A DNA stretch of 30,438 nt from Spirogloea muscicola (Eukaryota; Streptophyta; Zygnematophyceae; Spirogloeales; Spirogloeaceae). Position 1 is the first letter of the stretch; every line of letters begins with the position of its first letter. Both the position numbers and the translations under genes were made by a program. Below are positions 8,780 to 18,779 of this stretch, in pieces. Location of the stretch: NCBI GenBank assembly GCA_009602725.1, contig WELB01000315.1:22424-52861 (forward strand). The letters run 5' to 3'. The notes below the pieces were generated by a model. It was given only the letters and a program-made list of their open reading frames with translations, was not told the DNA's origin and searched no databases.

Positions 8780-9040
8780 CCCTTCGAACCTTGTCGACTC
8801 TTTTTGGGCTGGCTGAGCCACTTCCTTACCGCAGCACTTGCCCCCATTTGGAGAGCCACTTCTTCTTTTTCGGGCTGGTTGTTCCAGCCCCTATTCTCAA
8901 TGGGCGAGCACTTTCTTCTTCTTTCTCAGCCCTTACTTGCTTCTTGGAGAAATTGCTCGCTTATAGAGAAGAGGGGCTGGGAAAGGCCAGCCCAAAAAGA
9001 TTGGACAAGATCCAAAGAGCCAAAAGGGGCCGACAAGAAA
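8780..9040. repeat. Cluster of three hairpin modules, two plus and one minus
   Basis: 8783-8840 (plus) has CCTTGTCGACTCTTTTTGGG and a decayed right stem. 8868-8925 (plus) has GGGCTGGTTGTTCCAGCCC and CAATGGGCGAGCACTTTC. 8950-9035 (minus) has GAGGGGCTGGGAAAGGCCAG and CCCAAAAAGATTGGACAAG, followed by GCCAAAAGGGGCCG. The second and third copies face each other about 40 bases apart. Confidence 0.7.
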
Positions 9041-9045
9041 ACCAC

Positions 9046-9665
9046 ACACAGTGCATGGAGTCTTCCTGGAGGCGGGCTACATGGTAACAGTGAATAACCA
9101 CTTCCATCATGCCCATCCAGCTGGGCGCGGACGGTCAGCTCCATACCCAGCGCGCCAACCTGGTCGCCATCCCGCCCGGAGGAGGTCCTCGCATCATCGC
9201 GGATGTGGTGACTGCGTCGACTCCGCCAACCCCACCATATTGGCGTCGACCGCAGGGCACGCGGTCGGCCTGGCGGCCCGTGGCAAGGAGCGTAAGTACG
9301 TCGACCACCCTGCTGGTGATGAAGTTGCTGGCGATTGACGTTCACGGGGCTTTCGGCAGTCGCTGGCTGGACCCTTCCAGCTGCTTGCCCGGCAGACCAT
9401 CGATCGGCGGCTGGGTTAGCCAGGGGAGCTGCCCGGCTTCAAAGCTGCCGGCTCGCTAGCGCAGGTCTTCCACAGCATGCGGCTGTCGGTCTCTTTTCAG
9501 CGCTCCCTGGCTCACACAGTCTACTCGCGAGCAGGTCGCGCTATGGCTGCTGCATCTGGGTCTAGGCGAGTGCCTCTTTCCTAGCTGCGAGTTACTCGGA
9601 CTGGCTGCTGCCCACTCGTGGGTACCGAGCTTCCATCTGCATCGTCTCGTGTCTAGCTGGGAGAG
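9046..9665 (+). mobile_element. LINE-like C-terminal region, group 2 (longest copy)
   Basis: Frames read GVFLEAGYMVTVNNHFHHAH, MPIQLGADGQLH, IPPGGGPRIIADVVT and GHAVGLAARGKERKYVDHP. These line up with VEVNNIMPITTDAQG, GEGPRAVDVVVTEVY and IAGHAVDSAEQ of the group 1 element at 28973-29599. Next come RWLD...LLARQTIDRRLG and SLAQVFHSMRLSVSF...AGRAMAAAS, like the C-terminal helices that end many reverse-transcriptase polyproteins of plants, algae and oomycetes. Frames change at least twice, so it is inactive. The segment up to about 9665 includes the CGAGTTACTCGG block equivalent to the 3' region of other copies. Confidence 0.55.
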
Positions 9666-9724
9666 CCACTTTCTGTCTAAGGCCCGCGCGCTGCACCTTC
9701 GTGCCGGCAGAGCCCTCGCTGCTC

Positions 9725-9754
9725 TCTGGCTCTGGCTCTGGCTCTGGCTCTGGC
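9725..9754. repeat. Five tandem copies of TCTGGC
   Basis: A perfect hexamer array, 30 bases, placed between a LINE-like 3' end and a foldback repeat. The CTGCTCTCTGGC just before it recurs about 65 bases later, suggesting a larger local duplication. Confidence 0.9.
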
Positions 9755-9837
9755 AGTAAGGCGTGTGTATGAAGAGATGGGGAGGCCTCGCTGCTCTCTG
9801 GCGGTCCTCTGGCCGCGCTTCCCGTCTGGCTAGAGAA

Positions 9838-10370
9838 AGTGCTCGCCCATTGAGAATAGGGGCTGGAAAAGCCAGCCCAAGAAACAATCAACAAAGGACG
9901 AGAAGGGGGCCAGGGGAAGGAAGCGCTTAGAAAATCAAGCACACCGAAACAAAGCAGCTACGGATCACTCAGTAACTCCTGCTAAGCAGCCCCAGGTCAG
10001 AGACGCTAGGCTCCTGGAAGTGGGTCCCCTGGCCAGAAGAAAGTGCTCGCCCATTGAGAATAGGGGCTGGAAAAGCTAGCCCAGAAAAGATGAATAGAGT
10101 ACGAGAATGGGGCCAGGGGAAACGCTAAGAAAAGAGGAAGTGCTCGCCCATTGAGGATAGGGGCTGGAAAAGCCAGCCCACTATCAGCAGCCTAGCATCT
10201 CTGATCTGCGGCTGCTTAGCAGGGGTTACTGAGTGATTCGTAGCTGCTTTGTTTACTTGTGTGCTCTTGTCTTTCTTAGCTTTCCCCTGGCCCCGTTCTC
10301 GTACTCTTTTCATTCTTTTTTGGGCTGGCTTTTCCAGCCCCTATCCTCAATGGGCGAGCACTTATCTTCA
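9838..10370. repeat. Foldback of hairpin modules, about 175-base arms
   Basis: The left arm (9838 to about 10012, minus) and right arm (about 10187-10370, plus) are inverted copies. Each contains, from the outside in, the AAGTGCTCGCCCATTGAG tail, the GGCTGG/CCAGCC stem, GGGGCCAGGGGAA, AGCAAAGCAGCTAC-like sequence, CTCAGTAAC and GCTAAGCAGCC. The spacer holds two more minus-strand hairpin modules (10033-10095 and 10135-10185). Five pieces of one family are therefore stacked in 530 bases. Confidence 0.75.
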
Positions 10371-10974
10371 ATTTCTAGATTGTCATGCGCACCGCGCACG
10401 CGCCTACTCTCTCGGGTGCGGGCCGAGCCGTGGCCGTGCCCGCCATTGTCTGCGGCCGACGCTTGCCCGCCTCCCGACGACCCGCCAGGGTGGGGCCCCC
10501 CCGTTTCCAGCCGTTGGCCAACGAACCGCCCCACCGTCGCCCCTCATGTGTGCCACCCACTCCCCCTCTCTCCCCCGCCCTCCCTCTNATCCATCTCCTC
10601 TCCCCCGACTGCACGAGTGGGTGCCCACTTGGGCAACCAGAAGACCAGACTCGGCGCCACCCGGCTCCACACCACCTCCTCACTCCAAGCCTGGCACTTG
10701 GAGTTAGGAGCCGTCCAGACCAGTCCCGGCGAGCAGGCGCAGCTCGGGCTTCGCCACCGCCATGCGCCCAATGCAGTGGCGGCAGGCGGGCACAGGCCAC
10801 GCCTAAGGGAGCCGTCCCAGCCCAGCTGAGCGCTGAGCGTTTAACGCCAGCCTCCATGGTGGCGGTATCGCGCCAGCCGCTGCAGCGGCTGTCCCTCTGA
10901 CAGCCAAGCCTCTCGAGAGAGGCAGCTGCCACAGCATTGGTGCCCTCTGAACTTGCGCACTGTTCACTGCTCCC
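10371..10974 (+). other. Upstream region of the CDC20 gene
   Basis: GC- and C-rich sequence with one unresolved base at 10588. A plus frame from the ATG at 10385 runs 171 codons without recognisable domains; its composition (Pro, Arg, Ala) is that of random GC-rich DNA. An N-terminal CDC20 exon could be hidden here, because plant CDC20 has about 25-40 residues before the C-box, but none was identified. Confidence 0.4.
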
Positions 10975-13867
10975 ATGCTACGGGCCAATGGTCATGAGCA
11001 TGATGGCAGTGGCCATTGGCAGCAGTGCGACCGCTTCATACCCAACCGGCGGTCACTAGACCTGGACATTGCGCAATTCAGCATCCTGCGCGAGTGCACC
11101 AAGGACAACATTGGCGGCGGCAATGACCCGGCATTGGCTCCGCCGCCGCACCTTGCCGTCACGTCGCCCGTCAAGGTCAGCGGGAATGGCTGCTGCCTAT
11201 GCGGCTGCTGGTCTTCGCAGTGCTTGTGAGCCAGGTCGTCGTGGCCAAGGTGCCCATGCCTGGTGGCGGTATTGTTGGACCGCAGGAGGAGTACAAGCGG
11301 AAGCTGGCGGCAAATCTGCTACGGGAGTCCGGTGGCGGAGTTGGGGGAGGCATTGGTGTTCGAAGCAGGGGCAGCAGCCCCATCCTCTCCTTCAAGAGCC
11401 CTGCACGGCAGCCAACATCGGCGTCAGTGGCGGCGTTAGCAGACCTGGACCTGCAAGCCGGGGCTGGCGATGGCACCATCACCTCGCGTCGGCCCTTCCG
11501 CCACATCCCTGAGGTGCCACGCCGCTTCTGGCGGCGGAGCTCAGCTTTGTGTAGTTAGTCAGGTCCTGCAAAAGGAGGTTGAGGATCTGCTGCTAACGCA
11601 GGCCATGGCCTGATTGTTGCAACATCATGTCAGGGCCAATCTCTGTGCTTTGTATCAAATTGAGGATCGTTGTCTATGTGATTGCAACATCTTGACATCA
11701 CCATCAAGTCAAGTTTTCATTGCCTCTGTATAGACTCATGAGAACCTCTGAAAGCTCTTATGCATTCGCCTGACAACATCAGTGCTTTGATCGTTTTGGG
11801 CAGGGGTCGGAGCGCATCCTTGACGCGCCAGAGCTTGTGGATGACTACTACCTCAACCTCCTGGACTGGAGCTCGTCCAACGTCGTGGCTGTCGCCCTGG
11901 GCACTGCCGTGTACCTGTGGGAAGCCTCGGGCGGCACCATTCAGCAGCTGATGCAGGCGGACGAGGGAGGTGGCGGCAACGACTACGTAACGTCCGTCGC
12001 GTGGGCTGCTGATGGCCGCCACCTTGCCGTCGGGCTCGACTCCGCTGATGTCCAGCTATGGGATGCGTCCCGCCTGCGCCAGGTTCCACCTCCTGCATGC
12101 ATCTCTCTCCTTCAGACCTCTCCCTGCCTCGCTCCATCGCTATCATCTCTGACAGCCACATGTCCCTCTCTATGCCACCCGTGCCTGCCCTTGTCCAACC
12201 AGCTCCGCCTGATGCCTCTGGACTGAGGCGCGTCCTGTTGCAGGTGCGCACCCTGCGGGGTCATGGGGCCCGCGTTGCAAGCCTCGCCTGGAGTTCGTCG
12301 CTGCTCACCACCGGCGGACGTGACACACTCATCCTCAATCACGATGGTATAGGAAGGCTTTGCAACTGGCCCTCCAATCTCGCCTACGCTTCAACCTTGC
12401 TGAGTTGATCCAAAATCTCCACTATACATCTAGTAGCTGCTTTCCTTAGCTGCTTCTGAACTCTTGGTGCCACTTGGCTCCCTAGCTGTCTTTGACACTA
12501 TGGCATGGTGTGGCCTGCAGTAAGGGTGCGGGAGCACGTCGTCTCCCGCCTAGCTGGCCATGATCAGGAGGTCTGCGGCCTGCGGTGGGCACCTTCAGGC
12601 CGCCAGCTCGCTAGTGGCGGCAATGACAACCGCCTGCACATCTGGGACGTTTCGGCTGCGTCGTCATCGCTGCCGCCGTCTGGCGGGCGGCAAGGCGGCG
12701 CCCCTATACGGCCGCGCTACCTGCACCGCCTTGAGCAGCACACCGCAGCCGTCAAAGCCCTCGCCTGGTGCCCGTTCCAGGTGCAAATTACGCCGCTGCA
12801 CGGGCATGCCCGCCACCGGCGCTGGCTGATTTTGACGTCGCCTCCTGATGACAGCAGCTTGCTCTGTGCACAACAAGAGGCAGCATTTGTGAAGACTGCA
12901 GGCCGTATCTTGTGATTCCAGCTCTTGTGTTTGCACTCCCAAAGCCATTGCTGGTGTCGTTACCGCTGCCTCGGCATCGTCGCTGTGCACAGAGCACTTT
13001 GCTGGCATCTGGCGGCGGCACAGCAGACCGCTGCATCCGATTTTGGAACACCACCAATGGCACGTGCCTCAACTCCATCGATACGCACTCTCAGGTTCGC
13101 TGAAGTCATCCACAGAGCTTGACTTCCCTGGCCATTTGACAGCTGACAGCTGAGAGAAGTGACTCACATGTAGCAGTGGTGGCGGGTGGCATTGGGTGAT
13201 GGCGTGCAGGTATGCGCCCTACAGTGGTCAACGCACGAGCGGGAGATCCTGTCATCGCACGGTTTCAGCCAGAACCAGCTCTGCCTCTGGCGGTATCCGA
13301 CTCTGGCCCAGCTCGCGGAGCTGCGGGGCCATTCTGCGCGCGTCCTCCACCTGGCGCAGGTATATTGCCAGTGCATGTTGGACTCCCCCTCTCCACTTTC
13401 CCGTCTTTGCTCCTCTGGCCTGTCACTGTCCTCCTCGCCTACTCTCCGCCCCAGTCTGCCCTGCTCCAGGGCCCTCTCCTCTGAGCCCTGTCTTCCCTCC
13501 TCCCTCTCCTTTCCTTTCTTGATGCATACCCCCCCACAACCCCACACTCTGCTCCCCTTCCTCCCCGTGGTTTACACGTAACTATGAGTCTCTCCCCTGC
13601 GAGCTCCCCATTTCCTTCTCGCAGTCGCTAGTAGGGCCACTCTTTGTGACGCTGTACTCATTTTGCTGCTGCCATCGAAACGTGCGCCGAGCTTCATCGC
13701 AGAGCCCGGATGGACACACAGTGGTCTCGGCGGCTGCAGACGAGACACTGCGCTTCTGGCAGGTCTTTGGCCAGCCCGGGGTCAGCAGCCAGCGGCTTCT
13801 CCGTGCTGGCCGTAGCGCCGGCAGCACCGCATCACCCCTTGCAGCGCGCTCTTTCAACATACGCTAA
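10975..13867 (+). CDS. CDC20: CDC20-type activator of the anaphase-promoting complex, eight exons
   Basis: CDC20 loads substrates such as securin and cyclin B onto APC/C at metaphase. Exons: 10975-11175, 11286-11513, 11804-12082, 12244-12346, 12521-12780, 12993-13094, 13210-13359, 13703-13867. All seven introns are GT-AG and phases agree, giving about 495 residues, normal for the family. The C-box DRFIPNR lies about 20 residues from the chosen start. A Gly/Ser-rich linker leads to [20 protein letters not shown], then WD40 repeats including [118 protein letters not shown] and [15 protein letters not shown]. The protein ends in Ile-Arg, the tail that docks on the APC3 TPR subunit. AHSQV- and ADETLR-type repeats favour CDC20 over CDH1/CCS52. 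The first exon start (ATG 10975) is provisional; no KEN or D-box was seen. Confidence 0.95.
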
Positions 13868-13904
13868 CAAGGTTTGCCTAGAGGCACTAATTGTGCAGGC
13901 TCCG

Positions 13905-13909
13905 TGTAA
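13905..13909 (+). terminator. TGTAA poly(A)-type signal after CDC20
   Basis: A TGTAA pentamer lies 38 bases past the CDC20 stop. TGTAA is the usual polyadenylation signal of chlorophyte green algae. One pentamer is weak evidence, but position and type fit. Confidence 0.4.
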
Positions 13910-14830
13910 GTTGAGTCACTTTGCAGCACAATTGAGATGTGAGTTTGCCCCCCCTTGTTGCAAGAGAAAGTTCCGCTTGCTGTCCTACATATTGTGCCTT
14001 TTCCAACCTCTGCCTTAAACATTTGCTGCTTGGCTTTTACAATGGTTGCATCTAGTATGCATGAAATCATGTCGATACACCTTGCCAAATATGAATATCC
14101 TGAGGGCTTTTGGGTCCTGCCAACTCTGAGAGCTGTTTCAACTCTGAGAGCTGATACTGACTGTCCCTTGCTTGCGATGTTGTCCGGCCAACACTCGTCA
14201 AACTGGTGTTCAAATGGATAATGACGAGCTTCGCGACAATGAGGTTCATCAATGCTGCCATGAGGACAGCACGTGAGCTGACAAGCAGAGGACGGCAAGC
14301 TTGCTCCACGGCTGTGACTAGGCTGTGACCAGGCTCAGGTATGGGTGATATAGCAGGCCAATGACCAGCAATCAAAGCCGTGGTCAGCTCGTCTTAGCAG
14401 CGGTACAGCTTCTGGCTAGCGGTTTGCGTGGCGGCGCAGGCAAGCTCACCGCAGTGATTCTGCTTAGGAGCTCCTCACTGCCGTCATGGCAAATGAACGT
14501 CACAGCCTGCCTTGAAAACAGCGGGCCGCAACACTATGCTTGTCTAATAGAGAATGTAGAGCAGTTGGTAGAGCTGCAAGCATCAGGCAAGATACAGAGC
14601 AGGTCTTGCCTTACAGATATCATGTGTCAGCCTGGTGTAATTAGCACGCATGAGTGGCCATGCGTGGCTGGGCAACCCACACTAGTGGGGATGAAAGCAA
14701 TGTCATTGACTATTGCATACATGTTTGTCGGGGTGACCATGTTGTGCTGGTGCGCTGATTGGCAGCAGCTTAAGGACTCCTGAATTTTAATTTGCAAGAG
14801 GTCCAGGGCAGGACAGCTTTTGAGAAGGAA
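13910..14830. other. Intergenic sequence, no gene recognised
   Basis: AT content is higher than in the genes. Frames of 80-140 codons exist on both strands but show no domains. A perfect 15-base direct repeat (CAACTCTGAGAGCTG) occurs at 14121-14135 and 14139-14153. Confidence 0.5.
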
Positions 14831-14975
14831 TTGCGCGTCCATCGAGAAGAGGGGCTGGTAGAGGCCAAGCCCTGGAAGAATGGACAAAGTCCAAAGTGCC
14901 AAAAAGATGCCGAGGAAGAAATTCTACAAAGCTAGGCACAAGACGACGCAACGGGAAACTCAGTAACCCCTAATT
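14831..14975 (-). repeat. Hairpin module with upstream segment, minus orientation
   Basis: Contains GCGTCCATCGAGAAGAGGGG, a decayed stem (GGCTGGTAGAGGCCAAGCC), AGAATGGACAAAGTCCAAAG and then AACTCAGTAACCCC. On the minus strand the order is GGTTACTGAG, pyrimidine leader, stem-loop, tail, as in the other longer copies. Confidence 0.65.
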
Positions 14976-15454
14976 ACTCTTCTGTACATGAATTCAATAC
15001 CGACCGCACGACACTTCATATCCGTCAGAGAAATCACTATGAAAAAGAGTGATTCCTTTAATATATGTATGTCATGGACCATCTCATTGTACATCAGGCG
15101 CTATCCACTCTCTAAGAAAAAGCTGGGCCAAGCCCATGGCCCCTTGGCTTGCACAAAGGCGGGGCAGGCCTCTTTTCTCATTTTGCATTCTTTTCCTCGT
15201 TTACGTTTTGGCGTCAGCCGCTGTCAAAGGTCGTGCCAGGACTTGCAGTTCGTTCTTCTCCGGCTTTCCTGGCCGGAGAAGGATCATTCTCCAGCGGCTC
15301 GCGTGGCGAGTGGCGGCCTGGCCTCGAGGGCCGCATGGCGAGCAGCCTGCACTGATGTGGCCGGTTCCTTGTTCACGTATGCCACATGTGCCACTCCACC
15401 TCGCTCCAGTGATCCCAGGCACTTGCCACGCATCACCAGGCTGGCAGCGCTTTG
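14976..15454. other. Unassigned intergenic sequence
   Basis: No conserved domain, RNA or repeat was recognised. Plus frames of up to 180 codons run through into the hairpin repeat at 15455, which argues against them being real. Confidence 0.45.
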
Positions 15455-15505
15455 GCTTGGTTTCCAGCCCCTATCCTCAATGGGCGAGCACTTTCTTCTT
15501 TGGCT
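15455..15505 (+). repeat. Partial hairpin module, plus orientation
   Basis: TTTCCAGCCCCTATCCTCAA and TGGGCGAGCACTTTCTTCTT are present, with only a remnant of the left stem (GCTTGG). The copy is truncated in the stem. Confidence 0.65.
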
Positions 15506-16305
15506 GCCGCCTTTGGATTCCGCAAGGTGACTGTCTTCCTGCTGCTACAATTTTTTAATTGCGGCTGTTGAATATAAGCTACTGAGCAGTCATTCATGGT
15601 GTTCACTGGCTTTGCTGAGTGGTTCGCGTTTTCTGTCGCCTTCAACCTTGTCCGTTCTCTCTGGGCTGGGCTTTGATTCCAATGACCCTCCTGGACAAGC
15701 TTTCTAATTGCCGGCCGGCGTCGCCGTGGTTGGCCTTGTTATTGTATGCTGCGTGCAGCTGCATTTCCGCCGCAGTGTCGAGGAACATTCTCGGGCTGGT
15801 CCCGAGGTGGCGCCCCGCTGAGGGCGGCTCTCGTGGAGGCACGCACCTCTCCAGACTGCACTCTTCCCTATGTCTTTGCTGGATCATCGGCAGAAAAGAG
15901 AACCGCGCTTCCACAATGTTTGGTGGCTGTGAGAGGCCAGCCCAAAAGAAGAGTATCACAATCACAAAAAGGTTTTCCCTTGTGCAGATTGACTCCATCT
16001 GTTGAGCAAAGCTATGTCCTAAAGTAATCTGATAATCTGGAGTACCAAAAGCTAGCATAACATTGTCATGTATGTACAAGCCTAACAAAATCTGGATGAG
16101 AATATTCGTGTCCAAGCACTCTAGCTGACACGTTCTTGATGTTCTCTTGCTGTTCTTGTTACCTACTTGGCCACTCTGGCCCTCCATACCCTCCGTACAA
16201 GGATAGCCTTGCAAATTCACTACGCATTCGGATCTAGTTCATCAATACGTGGGCTGGCATTCCCCACCCCCTCTTCCTATGAGCTTATTCCTAGTACGAG
16301 TTTCT
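15506..16305. other. Unassigned stretch with degenerate hairpin pieces
   Basis: 15645-15680 has TTGTCCGTTCTCTCTGGGCT (plus, right half lost). 15920-15955 has a minus copy (GGTGGCTGTGAGAGGCCAGC, then CCAAAAGAAGAG). 16240-16300 has GTGGGCTGGCATTCCCCACC, then TATGAGCTTATTCC. No coding domain was recognised in between. Confidence 0.5.
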
Positions 16306-16309
16306 TGGG

Positions 16310-16560
16310 GTCTTGGTGGCTGGACCTCTTGACCCTCTTTGTGCGTCACGCAATGTGCCGCCATCAGGGCTAGCAGGCTGACTACAACGCCGCTGGCTCG
16401 CTAGCGTAGGTGTTCCATTGCGACTGTCCATTTCCCTCCAATGCTCCTTGGCCCACACCTTGCATCTGTGAGCTGGCTGTGCTCTAGCTGCCGCGTCTGG
16501 TGATTGTCAAGGGGACTGCTTCCCGGCAGCAAGTCGTTTAATCAACCTTGTGGCTACTTA
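16310..16560 (+). mobile_element. LINE-like 3' end, group 2
   Basis: Frames give RWLDLLTLFVRHAMCRHQG, then DYNAAGSLA and, after frame changes, the Ala-rich end, parallel to ARHAISRRQGQQ, GYNAAGSLAQINRRL and AGRTLAAA at 27540-27715 and to RWLD...SLAQVF at 9355-9470. Stops interrupt it. A plus hairpin module follows at 16620-16680. Confidence 0.55.
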
Positions 16561-16617
16561 CTAGATAAAAAGTAAGTGATCATCCTTCGTGATACTCGCT
16601 AAAATTGTTACTTTTCT

Positions 16618-16685
16618 GGTCCCTTCGGACTTTGACTATCCTGTTCGGGCTGGCTTTTCACAGCCCTCGGATGAGCTTTGCTTCT
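16618..16685 (+). repeat. Hairpin module following a LINE-like 3' end
   Basis: CCCTTCGGACTTTGACTATC, then CGGGCTGGCTTTTCACAGCC, then CGGATGAGCTTTGCTTCTT. The stem is GGCTG/CAGCC with an eight-base loop, the same loop type as at 26305-26325. Confidence 0.6.
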
Positions 16686-16807
16686 TCACCACTCCACCTC
16701 TCTTCACTGGCAACATCCCGCTGGGCCGTGTTGTCGGTGCCATGCCGCCGAGGCTTCCCCACTAGGGGCCGTGCTGTGCCGCCCGCAAAAGTTCACTTGC
16801 ACGGGCG

Positions 16808-16818
16808 GGAGTCGAACC
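16808..16818 (-). promoter_or_regulatory. Isolated perfect tRNA-type B box
   Basis: The minus strand reads GGTTCGACTCC, an exact match to the RNA polymerase III B-box consensus GGTTCGANTCC. CGGGA before it and TCCCG after it could form an elongated T-arm. No A box or acceptor stem could be fitted, so this is not called as a tRNA gene; it may be a decayed tRNA or SINE head. Confidence 0.35.
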
Positions 16819-16984
16819 TGTATCCCGGCTCTCCACGTGCCTGAAGTGCTGGAGGTTCCAAAGCGGGGAAGGACATCCCAGTGGAACTGCCGCCAGGCTC
16901 CACACCATACTCTGGTCAACACCGTGTCCGTTGAGCGCTCTCTACTTTATCGGTCAGCGTGGCCCGCTACACTTCCCACTTCCA

Positions 16985-17085
16985 GGACCCTAGCCTCTCT
17001 GATTTGCGGCTGCTTAGCAGGGGTTACTGAGTAATTTGTAGCTGCTTTCTTTCTTTGTGTGCTTTGGTTTCTTAGCGCTACAGCG
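16985..17085 (+). repeat. Solo upstream segment of the long hairpin repeat
   Basis: CTCTCTGATTTGCGGCTGCT, then TAGCAGGGGTTACTGAGTAA and TTTGTAGCTGCTTTCTTT match 10195-10285 closely. The hairpin itself is missing directly downstream; a separate module begins at 17265. Confidence 0.65.
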
Positions 17086-17261
17086 AGTGGCGTGATGACG
17101 GTGGACTGCAAGACATCTTCCTCAGACGAAGTGGCAATGCCTCCAGCTCTTCTGCCCGGCCAACTTCGCCTTCAGAGAGAAGATACTACTCAATTATAAG
17201 GGGCCAAAGGCTGTGGAAGGCGTCCCCTTCTTCACTCGCTGTCTTTTTCGGCACCTTTTTC

Positions 17262-17340
17262 TTTTGGCTTCGGACATTGTCCATTCTTTTTGGGCTGGCT
17301 TTGCCAAACCCTCTTCTCTATGGGCGAGCGCTTTCTTTCT
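17262..17340 (+). repeat. Hairpin module, plus orientation
   Basis: ACATTGTCCATTCTTTTTGG, GGGCTGGCTTTGCCAAACCC (right stem decayed), then TCTCTATGGGCGAGCGCTTT. Closest to the copies at 8272 and 26895. Confidence 0.7.
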
Positions 17341-17680
17341 CCGCTCTCGGTGGCTCAGACTCACGAGCTTAAAATGGGAGGGACTGAGCCACCAAGGGCC
17401 GTGCAGTGAGGTAGGGCACGTGGGTCCCCTTTCCTTTCGGGCTACAGTATCAGCCGAGCAGTGCCCACCAGCCAGGCGGGCGACCCCCGCCCGCGCGGGG
17501 CGGGGGGGGGCAGCGGGGCGGGCGGCATAGCTGGGCTAGGGGCCCGCGCCTGGAGCTTGCCTGTCAAGTCCTTTCGCTCCAGCTGTCTGAGCAGTTCTTC
17601 CTCGCAGTGGCCGCCCGCTGTGGGAGAGAGGGGAAGAAAGAGGAGAAGGCGCGGTGCGTATGAAATGCAAGAAGTGGCTC
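17341..17680. other. GC-rich unassigned sequence with G runs
   Basis: Contains GGCGGGCGACCCCCGCCCGC followed by a G8 run near 17500-17512. No domain was recognised on either strand. Confidence 0.4.
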
Positions 17681-17682
17681 TC

Positions 17683-17755
17683 CCAATGGGGGCAAGGGCT
17701 GGGAAAAGCCTTGCCCGAAAAGAATTGACAAAGGTTTGAAGGGGCCAAATGAAAG
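17683..17755 (-). repeat. Hairpin module, minus orientation
   Basis: CTCCCAATGGGGGCAAGGGC, TGGGAAAAGCCTTGCCCG, AAAAGAATTGACAAAGG, then GGGGCCAAATG. The stem here is changed to CAAGGGCTGGG/CCTTGCC-type pairing, still foldable. Confidence 0.6.
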
Positions 17756-18465
17756 GGTGGGCCAGTACAGTCGATCCATAGTTCAGGCAGAAAGTGCGCG
17801 CGCACACTCCTCTCGCGCACATTCCCAGGGCGCCAGCATGGCGCCGGGGCGCTCGTGGGCCGCCCGCGTGCGCGAAGCACTTTTATGGGCGCGCATGCGG
17901 GTGGCGCCATGGCGGCGCACCCAGCGGCGAGGAGGATAGACACCGGCGGTGGAAAGGGAGCGAAATGATGCGGCTGCTGATAATAGAGGAGCGGCTGTGA
18001 AACCCATCCAGATGCATACCCAGGGTGTTTTTGTGACACTGACTACATTGCAGGCCAGACAGGGAGGAAGGGCAGACCCCCACCGACCCCTCGGCCATGT
18101 CCCGACAACGTAGCGCTGCGCATGCCTGACCGAAGCATGTGCCCCCGCGGCCCCCGGGAGAAGTTAGCCGTAGCTTGGCGCCTAGCGGCCAGCTTCCCAC
18201 CTGCCAAGTCCGCTCAGCCGGCGCACGGGCGCGCATGGCACGTGCTGGCCATGTGCTGCGCTGGCCGCGTGGCCGGCGCGCGTGCGCGCCCCTTCCCTGC
18301 GCCGCGCTCGGCGCGCTAGGCGACAGGCGAGGCCCCCGCTGCCCAACCCCGGACTCTGCGGATGGAGCAACCTCAGAGGACGCTAACGGCGGTTAGGGCT
18401 CTTGATGAACAAAGGCTCCAACATTCAACGAAGCAAGCACCCACACAGGGCAATCACATCGTAAA
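17756..18465. other. GC-rich unassigned sequence
   Basis: Several overlapping frames on both strands; all are Arg/Ala/Pro-rich and without domains. High CG dinucleotide content might mark a promoter-like region, but no gene starts here that I can recognise. Confidence 0.35.
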
Positions 18466-18467
18466 TC

Positions 18468-18560
18468 AGTCTCTCTTGGGCTGGCCTTTTCCAACCCCTA
18501 TCGTCTATGGGCGAGCACCCAAGTACGAGAAGCGGGCCAGGGGAAGCGCCAAGAGAAACA
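18468..18560 (+). repeat. Mosaic hairpin module
   Basis: TTGGGCTGGCCTTTTCCAAC, then CTATCGTCTATGGGCGAGCA, is a normal plus-strand copy, but it is followed by GTACGAGAAGCGGGCCAGGG and GAAGCGCC. That second block belongs on the opposite strand in the other copies, so two inverted partial copies are joined. Confidence 0.6.
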
Positions 18561-18779
18561 AGAAAGGAGAGCCCTTCTGCTTTCAGCCCCTGTGGGCCTT
18601 CTGTCGACTCCAATTTCTGGTGCCAAGCGAGCACGAGGGGGTGCGCCCGATTGCCGGATGGGCGAGCTAACGTGAAGGTCAGCGGCGGGCAGGGCCCCCG
18701 TCCCCATAAGAAGGCGCCCCTCAGCACCTCCGCCCCAGCCTCCGAACCGCCAGGACCGCCGCCGCCAAGCCACCGCCGC

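Noticed and set aside
8140-9040. Regularly repeated short units as a CRISPR-like array
   Set aside because: Units vary in orientation, length and spacing and are dispersed over 25 kb; they are interspersed repeats.
10233-10900. Plus frames of 150-200 codons upstream of CDC20
   Set aside because: They start inside the foldback repeat and cross the ambiguous base; no homology, and low-complexity Pro/Arg content.
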